DNA from: DATDMG01 sp036518955
GTDB taxonomy: Bacteria; Actinomycetota; Actinomycetes; Actinomycetales; Kineosporiaceae
DNA length: 8,969 nucleotides
Direction of reading: 5' to 3'
NCBI GenBank assembly: GCA_036518955.1
Contig: DATDMG010000437.1
Coordinates: 1-8,969 of the forward strand
The translations under genes and the position numbers were made by a program. How positions within the stretch are numbered: the first letter of the stretch is position 1; each line of letters begins with the position of its first letter. Below the pieces are notes generated by a model. That model was not told the DNA's origin. It was given only the letters and a program-made list of their open reading frames with translations, and made no database searches. Shown here in pieces: positions 1 through 6,339 of the stretch.

Positions 1-1407
1 GGGGCGGAGGTGCAGGACCGCGGCTCCCGCACCCACCACGACCGGGACGCCGCGCGCCCTGGCCACGATGACGCCGTGCGCCACCGGCGAGCCGTGCGCC
101 AGCACCACCGCAGCGACCCGGCGGGGATCCAGAACCGCCGCCTGAGCCGGTGTGAGGTCCGGTGCGACGACGACGGCGCCCGCCGGGGCGCCGTCCGGGC
201 CGGGCAACGCGTCGGCGCCGAGCAGGGTGCGCAGCACCTGGTCGCCGAGGGCGCGCACGTCGGCGGCACGAGCCTGCAGGTACGGATCGGCGAGCCGGGT
301 GAACGCGGCCTCCGCCTCCTCGACGGCCGCCGCCCAGGCGGTCGCGGCGCCCGCGGTCGTCAGCCGGCGCCGGGCCCCGTCCAGCAGGACGGTGTCCTCG
401 AGCAACAAGAGGTGGGCGTGGAAGATCCCGGCCGTCGCCTCGCCCGCCTCGGCCGCTGTCCGGATGCGCAACCGCTCGAGCTCGGCCCGGACGGCGGCCA
501 CGGCCGAGCGCAGCCGTGCCCATTCCGTCGCGGGGTCGCCGGCCGGCTCCGCCGGGACAGCGACGGACCCGGTCGGCAGCAGCCAGGCGGGCCCGACGAC
601 GGCGCCCGCGGACGCGGTCTCCCCGGCATCGTCGAACCCGACGGCCGCAAGCTCCAGCACGCGGTCGACAGCCTGCCGGGCCTGCGGGCCGGACGCCGTC
701 ACCTCCAGCCGGTGCCCGCGCGCAGCACCGAGCGTGGCGAGCCCGGTCAGGCTGTCCGCCCGCACGGGACCGGCCCCGGTGGTGAGATCGCGCAGCTCGG
801 CGCGGGCGTCGAGCCCCCTGATCCGCAACGTGAGCCGGGCCGCCGGTCGAGCGTGCAGGCCGTGCGGGTCGTCCAGGACGAACTCACCCCGGACGACGTC
901 CGGCCCGGCATCGCGGCCGACGCCCGACGCCGGGGTGGGCTCCGGGCTCACGGCCGGCTCCCCACCTGCGGCCACGCCCGGGCCAACAGCCGGGGCCGCC
1001 AGATGGGCGGCCTTGCCGACGAGCGACCGGACGGCCTCGGCCCCGACGTCGTCCCTCCCGGCTCCGCCGGCGGCCGTCGCGGCGGCCGCGACCAGGCCCT
1101 CGACGAAGGGCCCCGGGCTCAGCAGGGTGCGGCGGGCGAGGTCCGGCCGGTCGACCAGCTCCAGGGCGAGCTCCGCGGACAGCACCGCGCTGCCGAGGTC
1201 CATCAGGACGACGACGCCGTCACCGCTGCCGTCGTCGGCCTCGGCCACCGCCGCGGCGATCGCGGCCGCGTCGGTGCCGAAGGTGCCGTCGTCCAGGCCG
1301 GCGGCCACCTCGATCCGGACCGGCTCGCCGTGGACCATCTCCGCCGCGAGCGCGACCGCCGCCACGGCCAGGGCCCTGCTGTGCGAGACGACGACGATCC
1401 CGACCAT
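1..1407 (-). CDS. dhaM: DhaM, PTS-type phosphoryl-relay subunit of dihydroxyacetone kinase (3' end off window)
   Basis: Multidomain phosphocarrier that takes phosphate from PEP and passes it to ADP held in DhaL, which then phosphorylates DHA bound to DhaK in the cytoplasm. The 469 visible residues show three modules. An EIIA-mannose-like domain (about 1-125) opens VVVSHSRALA, with phosphorylatable His9, and later has LMDLGSAVLSAE. After an Ala/Pro/Gly linker comes an HPr domain (about 173-258) with GLHARPAA, active His185. From about 265 there is a PtsI N-terminal-like domain with the helix IFHAHLLLLED and a phospho-His region ending in VAHGVIVAR, His444. The start ATG follows a GGGAGG ribosome binding site and lies 50 bases after the dhaL stop, so the two are probably cotranscribed. 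No stop is visible before base 1; E. coli DhaM is of similar length, so little may be missing. The PEP site reads V-A-H rather than the usual T-S-H. Family assignment is firm; activity is inferred. Confidence 0.94.
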   Translation of the reverse strand, partial: MVGIVVVSHSRALAVAAVALAAEMVHGEPVRIEVAAGLDDGTFGTDAAAIAAAVAEADDGSGDGVVVLMDLGSAVLSAELALELVDRPDLARRTLLSPGPFVEGLVAAAATAAGGAGRDDVGAEAVRSLVGKAAHLAAPAVGPGVAAGGEPAVSPEPTPASGVGRDAGPDVVRGEFVLDDPHGLHARPAARLTLRIRGLDARAELRDLTTGAGPVRADSLTGLATLGAARGHRLEVTASGPQARQAVDRVLELAAVGFDDAGETASAGAVVGPAWLLPTGSVAVPAEPAGDPATEWARLRSAVAAVRAELERLRIRTAAEAGEATAGIFHAHLLLLEDTVLLDGARRRLTTAGAATAWAAAVEEAEAAFTRLADPYLQARAADVRALGDQVLRTLLGADALPGPDGAPAGAVVVAPDLTPAQAAVLDPRRVAAVVLAHGSPVAHGVIVARARGVPVVVGAGAAVLHLRP

Positions 1408-1457
1408 GCCACCCTCCCGTCCCCGGCCCGTCGGGTTCCCGCCGGGGCCGGCCGGCG

Positions 1458-2102
1458 TCAGTCCTCCACGAGCGCGACCGCCGCCGCGGCGACCAGCAGG
1501 GCCGTCGAGGTGGCCCCCGGATCCTGATGCCCGACGCTGCGCTCGCCGAGGTAGCTGGCACGGCCTTTGCGGGCCAGCATCGGGACGGTCGCGTCCCGCC
1601 CGGCGTCCGCGGCGGCCGACGCGATGGCCAGGGCGTGCCCGAGCGAGGCACCGGCCGCGAGCGCGGCGTCCAGGGCGTCACAGGCGGGTGCCAGCGCGTC
1701 GACCATGGTCTTGTCCCCCGCGGCGGCCCTGCCCCGGGCCACCACGCCCTCCAGCCCGGCCCGGAGCGCAGCGGCGAATCCCCCGGCGTCCAGCACGCCG
1801 TCCCCGCCCGCCGGGACCGCCATCCGCAGGAACAGCGTCCCGTACAGCGGCCCGCTCGCCCCACCGACCGTGCTGACGAGCTTCATCCCGGTGGCCTTGA
1901 GCAGCGCGGCGGGGGCGGCCGGCGGATCGGCGTCGAGCGCGGCGACGACGGCCGCCATCCCGCGGTCCAGGTTCGCCCCGTGGTCAGCGTCGCCGATCGC
2001 GGCGTCCAGCTCGGTGAGCACGCCGCGCTGCGCGCGCACCTGACGGGCGAACTCCCGGATCCAGCGGCCGAGGGCCTCGGCGTCGACGGCATCCTCCGGC
2101 AT
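1458..2102 (-). CDS. dhaL: DhaL, ADP-binding subunit of PEP-dependent dihydroxyacetone kinase
   Basis: All-helical ADP-binding subunit. In the family, ADP is a tightly bound cofactor that is rephosphorylated by DhaM and transfers phosphate to DHA on DhaK. The 214-residue product is full length for the family. The Mg-ADP motif D33-x4-GDADHG (D38, D40, H41) is intact. So are GGASGPLYG (80-88), GDKTMVDA (129-136) and LGERSVGHQDPGA (185-197), all hallmark DhaL segments. I chose the ATG at 2102 because a GGGAGGCGGGGG ribosome binding site sits just upstream and the reading frame further 5' looks non-homologous. It precedes dhaM on the same strand with a 50-base gap. A possible -10 (TAGCAT on the minus strand, 2138-2143) lies about 36 bases upstream, with no convincing -35. 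No dhaK reading frame exists in the 230 bases upstream, which is unusual because dhaK-dhaL-dhaM is the common order. Confidence 0.96.
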   Translation of the reverse strand: MPEDAVDAEALGRWIREFARQVRAQRGVLTELDAAIGDADHGANLDRGMAAVVAALDADPPAAPAALLKATGMKLVSTVGGASGPLYGTLFLRMAVPAGGDGVLDAGGFAAALRAGLEGVVARGRAAAGDKTMVDALAPACDALDAALAAGASLGHALAIASAAADAGRDATVPMLARKGRASYLGERSVGHQDPGATSTALLVAAAAVALVED

Positions 2103-2219
2103 GGCCCCCGCCTCCCTGCACCGGGTAGACCCTTTCGATGCTACCGATCGTTCGCCGCGGTCTCGGCGGCAGCGGGCGCGGCGCCGGGCGCGCAACGGGG
2201 CGGGAAGACGGGGCGCGGC

Positions 2220-2270
2220 AAAACGGACCGAGGGACCGGTAACCACCCGACGCGATGGTCACCGGGCCCC
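2220..2270 (-). terminator. Candidate intrinsic terminator after the reductase gene
   Basis: On the minus strand, 62 bases past the reductase stop, arms 2270-2257 and 2246-2233 form a 14-base stem with 12 pairs (mismatches 2236/2267 and 2242/2261) around a 10-base loop. Nine bases later comes a run of five T on that strand (A at 2220-2224 on the plus strand). The stem is strong and the U-run is short and slightly distant, so this is a plausible but not ideal terminator. It would separate the reductase transcript from dhaLM. The symmetric arms could instead be an operator for dhaL. Confidence 0.45.
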
Positions 2271-2332
2271 TCGACCGCTGCGGAGCAGGCGGCCCGACCC
2301 GCCAGTCCGACATCCTGTGCGTGGTCGTGTGC

Positions 2333-4324
2333 TCAGACCATCGCGAAGTCCTCGGTGTGGATGTGCCTGTCGTCGAAGCCGACTTCGTTGAGCGCCGCGC
2401 GGGTGCTCTTCATCATCGCCGGCGGCCCGCAGATGAAGACGGCCGGCTTGCGCAGCCCCTGCTCGTCGAGGACTCCCGCGAGGATCTCCTCGTTGAGACG
2501 GCCTCTCACCCCACGCCACGTCGCCGCAGGCCTCGAGAGCACCTCGATCACCTTCAAGTTCATGATCTGCTCAAGATGCCGCAGCTCGTCCCGGAACATC
2601 AGCTCGCTCTCGGTCTGGGCACAGCTCAACAGCACGTGCCGACGGCGGTCCCGGCGGTGTGCGTGGGAGCGCAGCAGGCTCATCATCGGGGTGATCCCGA
2701 TCCCCCCGGAGATCAGCAGCAGGCTCTTGCAACTCATGTGGTCGTCGTTGAAATCACCGTAGGGTCCGTCGACGAACACCTTGCGCCCCGGGGTGAGCAC
2801 CACGACGGAGCCGGTGAAGTCACCCGCATTCCGGATCGTGAAGTGCAGTTCGCGCTTGTTGTGCGGAGCGGACGCGATCGTGAACGGATGTCCCTGCAGC
2901 GGGCCGAACGGGCTGTCGAGCCGGATCCAGGCGAACTGGCCGGCCCGGTACTTGAGGATCCGCTGCCCGCGGCGGGCCGGCGTCAGGACCATCGTGCTCG
3001 TCGACTGCGTCTCCGAGCGGACCTCCCGGATGACGTACGCGCGGCGCTGAGCCCGCAGCGGGCGCAGGATCCACCGGTTCCCGAACACTCCGGCGATGAA
3101 CAGCAGGATCGCCAGGAAGACCGACCGCTCGGCGACGTCCTGCATCAGGTGGTTGAGGAAGTAGATGTGCACGTAGGTGCCGGCAATGGCAACCACCGCG
3201 AGCAGGGCATGCCCCATCCGCCACAGCTCGTAGCGCGTGCCCATCTTGCGCCGCCGCAGCGAGAGCCAGCAGAGAAAGATCATCGAAATCGTGGCCGCCT
3301 CACCGGCCCGGGCACGCGGCGGGCCGGTGACCGGCCACAGCAGCATCACGTTGGCCGGCCGGTCGACCGCCACGAACATGACGTGGATCAGCACCAGCCC
3401 GGTCGTGACCAGCGCCAACAACTTGTGCGAGTTGAGCACACCCTCGATCCCGAAGGCCTTGAGGATCGTTCGCATCCGTGACGGCAGGATGACCGTGGCC
3501 GCCAGCGTGGACAGGCCGAGCAGACCCGTGGTCAGGCACAGCTCGATCGCGATCCCGCCGCGACTCCACGGCCGGACCTCGCCCCCGGCCCGCGGCGCCA
3601 GCACGAGCGGCAGGAAGATCACCGCGAAGAAGATGGTCGACCAGAGGATGCGGAGCGACCGCACCTGCAGCTTGTACCGACCGAGGCTCGGAGCCCAGGC
3701 CCGCTCCCCCCGGCCCTCCGACTGGTACTCCTCGTCGAGCATCTGGGAGTAACGGGCATTCGACCGCCGGTAGGGCTCGAGATCCTGGTCCCTCGGGTTG
3801 CCCCGGCCCCGGCCCCGGCCCCGATCGTCCCGGCCCCGATCGTCCCGGCTCCGATCGTCCCGGCCCCGACGCTGCTGGCCGCGCCGGTCCGGGTCGTCGC
3901 GCGCCGGCCGGTCCCAGTCGTCGCGCGCCGGCCAGTCCCGACCGCGGTCGTCCCAATCCCGGGCTGACCGGTCATCGGGCACCCACCGATCGCGGTCCGG
4001 CTCGACCCGGTCGGGGTGCGCGGGTGGCACGCCGTACGGGCTCGGCCGCTGGCCGACTGCGGAGGCGGCTCCGAACGAGGAGCGGGTCTCGTCGGGTTGC
4101 GTCGCGGGCGGCGTGGGCCACGGCATCGACGGCGCCATCGGCGGTGCCATCATGGCGGCCGGGTTCCAGTCGGCATAGGTCATGGCCGGGTTCGGCAGTC
4201 CGGTCGGACGTGACTGGGGCATCGAGCCGTCCACGGACCAATTCCTCGGATAAGACAGCGCCGGAGGCAGCCGTCGCGGGTCACCCCCGTCGTACGCGGA
4301 CGGCGTCGGGTAATCCGCGCTCAT
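2333..4324 (-). CDS. Ferric-reductase/NOX-like membrane flavocytochrome with disordered Arg/Asp-rich N-terminus
   Basis: Membrane protein expected to move electrons from cytoplasmic NAD(P)H through FAD and two haems to an acceptor across the membrane, such as Fe(III) or O2. The 663 residues comprise: a Pro/Met-rich then Arg/Asp-rich head (1-205) with no predicted fold; six hydrophobic segments (about 224-244, 257-281, 298-320, 344-357, 369-391, 401-419); and an FNR module. Two bis-His sets with identical spacing, H300/H314 and H372/H386 (each H-x13-H), fit the two stacked haems of the ferric reductase domain. HPFTIAS (479-485) is the FAD-binding signature, ISGGIGITPMM (538-548) the NAD(P) loop and ICGPP (631-635) the C-terminal nicotinamide motif. 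There is no 2Fe-2S domain. The start ATG follows GAGGAGG at ideal spacing. The gene is monocistronic, divergent from a lipoprotein gene. The head is cytoplasmic by the usual topology, and its repeats are unlike the rest of the gene. The acceptor is unknown. Confidence 0.92.
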   Translation of the reverse strand: MSADYPTPSAYDGGDPRRLPPALSYPRNWSVDGSMPQSRPTGLPNPAMTYADWNPAAMMAPPMAPSMPWPTPPATQPDETRSSFGAASAVGQRPSPYGVPPAHPDRVEPDRDRWVPDDRSARDWDDRGRDWPARDDWDRPARDDPDRRGQQRRGRDDRSRDDRGRDDRGRGRGRGNPRDQDLEPYRRSNARYSQMLDEEYQSEGRGERAWAPSLGRYKLQVRSLRILWSTIFFAVIFLPLVLAPRAGGEVRPWSRGGIAIELCLTTGLLGLSTLAATVILPSRMRTILKAFGIEGVLNSHKLLALVTTGLVLIHVMFVAVDRPANVMLLWPVTGPPRARAGEAATISMIFLCWLSLRRRKMGTRYELWRMGHALLAVVAIAGTYVHIYFLNHLMQDVAERSVFLAILLFIAGVFGNRWILRPLRAQRRAYVIREVRSETQSTSTMVLTPARRGQRILKYRAGQFAWIRLDSPFGPLQGHPFTIASAPHNKRELHFTIRNAGDFTGSVVVLTPGRKVFVDGPYGDFNDDHMSCKSLLLISGGIGITPMMSLLRSHAHRRDRRRHVLLSCAQTESELMFRDELRHLEQIMNLKVIEVLSRPAATWRGVRGRLNEEILAGVLDEQGLRKPAVFICGPPAMMKSTRAALNEVGFDDRHIHTEDFAMV
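3801..3870. repeat. In-frame tandem repeats encoding GR and RDDRG blocks
   Basis: Three CCCCGG hexamers (3801-3818) run into a 15-base unit, CGGCCCCGATCGTCC, at 3816-3830, 3831-3845 and 3846-3860 (one C-to-T change in the third copy), with a partial fourth to 3870. All unit lengths are multiples of three. They encode the Gly-Arg run and the repeated Arg-Asp-Asp-Arg-Gly/Ser blocks at about residues 154-175 of the reductase head. This suggests growth by replication slippage that preserves frame. Confidence 0.9.
3893..3940. repeat. 24-base in-frame direct repeat encoding PARDD blocks
   Basis: Two adjacent 24-base copies (3893-3916, 3917-3940) differ only at a couple of positions near the 3' end. 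On the minus strand they encode two successive eight-residue blocks with the core PARDD (about residues 131-146) in the reductase head. A second, independent repeat unit in the same disordered region supports expansion of this head by local duplication. Confidence 0.85.
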
Positions 4325-4678
4325 GGTCTACGCCTCCTCGGGGTTCGTCCGGCACAGGCCCTCCGTCACAGACAGGTACGCACCGGGCACCCCATGGGTT
4401 ACGCGGACCCCGGCACGCCACCCGCGTCGATGGGTTTACCTGCGCTGACCTGCCGTCGACCTAGGATCGAGCAGGCTCATGACATGGTAGTTCTTAACTA
4501 CCGGCTGGGGCCCGATTAACGCCGGGTGACGTATCAGTGGAGCGTATACCGACCGCCCACGATCGGCGCCCCCGCCGCACTGGACGAGTTCCCCCGTCGA
4601 CGGATCCCACCGGAAATTCCATTCCCCAAGAACGACCAAAGCGCAGGCCTGCGGCACATTCCACTGGAGACACATTCG
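4325..4678. other. Divergent intergenic region, reductase / small lipoprotein
   Basis: 354 bases between two divergent genes, locally less GC-rich around 4480-4550. It holds the reductase ribosome binding site (complement of CCTCCTC, 4332-4338), a perfect 17-base palindrome (4486-4502) and a GGAAATTCC palindrome at 4612-4620. TATACC at 4545-4550 resembles a -10 for the plus-strand gene, but GTGACG upstream is only 13 bases away, so I do not call a promoter. No reading frame here looks like a gene. Confidence 0.7.
4486..4502. promoter_or_regulatory. Perfect 17-bp palindrome, candidate operator
   Basis: GGTAGTT-CTT-AACTACC: 7-base arms match perfectly around a 3-base centre, in an AT-richer patch near the middle of the divergent intergenic region. 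It lies 162 bases from the reductase start and 177 from the lipoprotein start. Size and symmetry suit a dimeric repressor of the TetR, MarR or GntR type, but no regulator gene lies in the window. It could also form a small RNA hairpin; no U-run follows, so a terminator is unlikely. Confidence 0.5.
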
Positions 4679-5023
4679 ATGAAAGCGCCCACAGGCCTCG
4701 CGGTCGCGGTATCGTTGGCCGCCGGACTGGCGCTCAGCGCGTGCGCCGACGACACCGGTGCGATCGATCAGTTGGGCCACAACGGCTTTGATCTAATGGC
4801 ATGCACCACATTCGCGACGATGGCGAACGACGTTCGACACAATGCCATGACCGCAGTCCAGGCGCGCGCCACCGCGGACCAGCTCGCGGTCACCTCGCAG
4901 CGCGGTGGAGACCCGAACATCCGGCGGGCCGGGGCCGACCTGGCCGCCGCCTACCACGGCAACTCCCCGGGAGACCTGACCAAGGCGATGGTCGAGTTCC
5001 AGTCCGCCTGCCGATGGCGGTGA
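4679..5023 (+). CDS. Small secreted lipoprotein of unknown function
   Basis: I do not recognise the family. The 114-residue product has a short positive start (MK), a hydrophobic core and a lipobox LSAC, so Cys22 would be diacylated and the 93-residue mature protein held on the outer face of the membrane. The mature part is mostly helical in appearance, with two further cysteines (Cys42, Cys111) that could form a disulfide. Conserved-looking features are NDVRHNAM (50-57) and a final Cys three residues from the end (CRWR). The ATG at 4679 was chosen because GGAGA lies 8 bases upstream and the signal peptide begins there. A longer reading frame opens at 4526, but its extra 51 residues look non-coding. 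The gene is divergent from the reductase and may share the palindromic control site. It resembles many short actinobacterial envelope lipoproteins only in general layout. Confidence 0.8.
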   Translation: MKAPTGLAVAVSLAAGLALSACADDTGAIDQLGHNGFDLMACTTFATMANDVRHNAMTAVQARATADQLAVTSQRGGDPNIRRAGADLAAAYHGNSPGDLTKAMVEFQSACRWR

Positions 5024-5423
5024 GCGGCGGCCGGTGAGTCCTTGCCACTGCCCGGACGCCGCACCCCTCCCGACCCGACCCTCCCGACCGGCTCCTCCCG
5101 CCGCCGCGAGGACGTCGCCGGCCGGCGCCTTCCGCTGACCCTCGGATGATGGCCGGCAACGGTTGCTGACGGTGCGGAATCGAAGGTTGGCGAGGGCAAG
5201 ACATCTGGAGCACCCCAACGGGCTCTGGACGGCTGCCGGGTCCGCCCGGCTACCCTGCCCCGGCATGGCTGGTGCGGAGCATCCCGGCTGGTGCGGAGCA
5301 TCCCGGCAACCCCGCGGGCGGTTGCGTCGCCGCGCAGCCGCACTCGAGGGGTCCCGCCTCTGCCGAGACCTAGAACGGGATCTTCCCCCGCCTGGCTCCA
5401 GGCCCGATGACCGGGGGGCGCCG
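5024..5423. other. Intergenic region between the two lipoprotein genes
   Basis: 400 bases without a convincing gene. It contains C-rich CCCGACC-type direct repeats (about 5068-5092), a GC palindrome CGCCGGCCGGCG near 5116-5127, an 11-base palindrome GCAACGGTTGC (5156-5166) and a 19-base tandem duplication (5267-5304). No U-tailed terminator or clear -35/-10 pair was seen. The downstream reading frame stays open back to 5163, but the encoded residues there show no protein-like pattern. Confidence 0.6.
5267..5304. repeat. 19-base perfect tandem duplication
   Basis: GGCTGGTGCGGAGCATCCC occurs twice head to tail (5267-5285, 5286-5304), followed by the first three bases of a third copy. The two copies are identical, which suggests a recent slippage event. 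It lies 120 bases upstream of the preferred start of the second lipoprotein. The unit is not a multiple of three, so it would break any reading frame through it; this supports a non-coding status. Confidence 0.9.
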
Positions 5424-6080
5424 ATGCGATGGGGGGCGTTGGGTGTGACATCCACGTCCGGCAGTGGTGCGCCGAGACGTGGCACCTCGACGAAGGACGC
5501 GCCGGGAGCCTCGCGCACCCGACCCTCTTCGCTCACCGCCGTCCTCACCACCCACATGATGGCGGTGGCGGCCGTAACGGGCCTGGCCGCGTGCTCGTCG
5601 GGGATCCCCAACACCGGCTTGACGCCCGCACCGGGAGCCCGCTACCGGTCGCAGCAGAACGCCACCGCCCCGGACCCAGAGGTTCTGCTCCGGCGCTCCG
5701 CGGCCACACTCCGCGCCCAGGTGAAGCGCCTCCGGGAGGGCCTGCAGGTCCGGGTGGTCAACCAGTTCCTCGACGAGCGCCAGGGGTGCCAGCTGGGATC
5801 CATGGACGAGTGGCCGGCCCAGTGGATCCTGGACCAGCGAGTCTACCTGACCATGACGGACGCCCGACCAGCCGGGCGTTCCATCGCCGAGCGGTACACC
5901 GCGGAGGGTTGGACCGTGCAGAAACGGCTCAGAACGCGCACCGCGGACCAGTACACGTTCGAGCGTGCCGGGTATGTGATCTCCATTTCGGCGGCCAGTG
6001 ACGACGGGTCGCTGAACGTGCAGACGAACGGGCCCTGCATCGACGCAGACGGGATGGTCACCGGCGCATCGTCCAGCTGA
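5424..6080 (+). CDS. Putative lipoprotein of unknown function
   Basis: I do not recognise the family. From the ATG at 5424 the product is 218 residues. A hydrophobic stretch preceded by Arg31 and Arg33 (RTRPSSLTAV...) ends in a lipobox LAAC, so Cys57 should be lipidated and the rest (about 160 residues) exposed outside the membrane. The mature part has a charged helical segment (VLLRRSAATLRAQVKRLREGL), two more cysteines in the contexts RQGCQLG and NGPCIDAD that could form a disulfide, and a C-terminal half with alternating beta-like segments (YTFERAGYVISISAAS). The start is uncertain: ATG 5424 follows a G-run, GTG 5445 is an alternative, and the paired ATGs at 5556/5559 would leave a signal peptide without positive charge. 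The n-region of over 40 residues is unusually long for a lipoprotein. It stands between long intergenic gaps and is probably transcribed alone. Confidence 0.75.
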   Translation: MRWGALGVTSTSGSGAPRRGTSTKDAPGASRTRPSSLTAVLTTHMMAVAAVTGLAACSSGIPNTGLTPAPGARYRSQQNATAPDPEVLLRRSAATLRAQVKRLREGLQVRVVNQFLDERQGCQLGSMDEWPAQWILDQRVYLTMTDARPAGRSIAERYTAEGWTVQKRLRTRTADQYTFERAGYVISISAASDDGSLNVQTNGPCIDADGMVTGASSS

Positions 6081-6339
6081 CCACGCAGCGGTGGAGGCCG
6101 CCGGAGGGGATGACGACCCTCGGTGCGGGACGGCCCGGCCCGATCGGGCGAGAGCAACGCTTCGTGCTTGCATAGTTACCCTTAGTGCCAGCAGGGCGAA
6201 TCGGACGCACCGGGGCGCTACCGGCTCCTCACCGGCTCCGCCGAAGCGGCACGCGGCCGGTGCTGTCCGTGGCAGGGTGGGCCCCGGCCCGGCGCTGGAG
6301 CCGGAAGCGTTGTGTCCCACGTGAATGGAAGGGCGATCG

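Noticed and set aside
10..2762. Long plus-strand open frames opposite dhaM and dhaL (for example 10-1527, 152-1876, 1527-2762)
   Set aside because: They are Arg/Pro/Ala-rich antisense frames caused by high GC; the minus strand encodes clear DhaM and DhaL motifs.
2255..3481. Plus-strand 408-codon frame opposite the reductase
   Set aside because: No protein-like features; the reductase with intact haem, FAD and NAD(P) motifs occupies the other strand.
4526..4550. Promoter from GTGACG and TATACC
   Set aside because: The spacing of 13 bases is too short for a standard sigma-70-type promoter.
4793..5614. Minus-strand 273-codon frame across the lipoprotein region
   Set aside because: Composition is that of a GC shadow, it has no supported start, and it overlaps the lipobox-bearing plus-strand genes.
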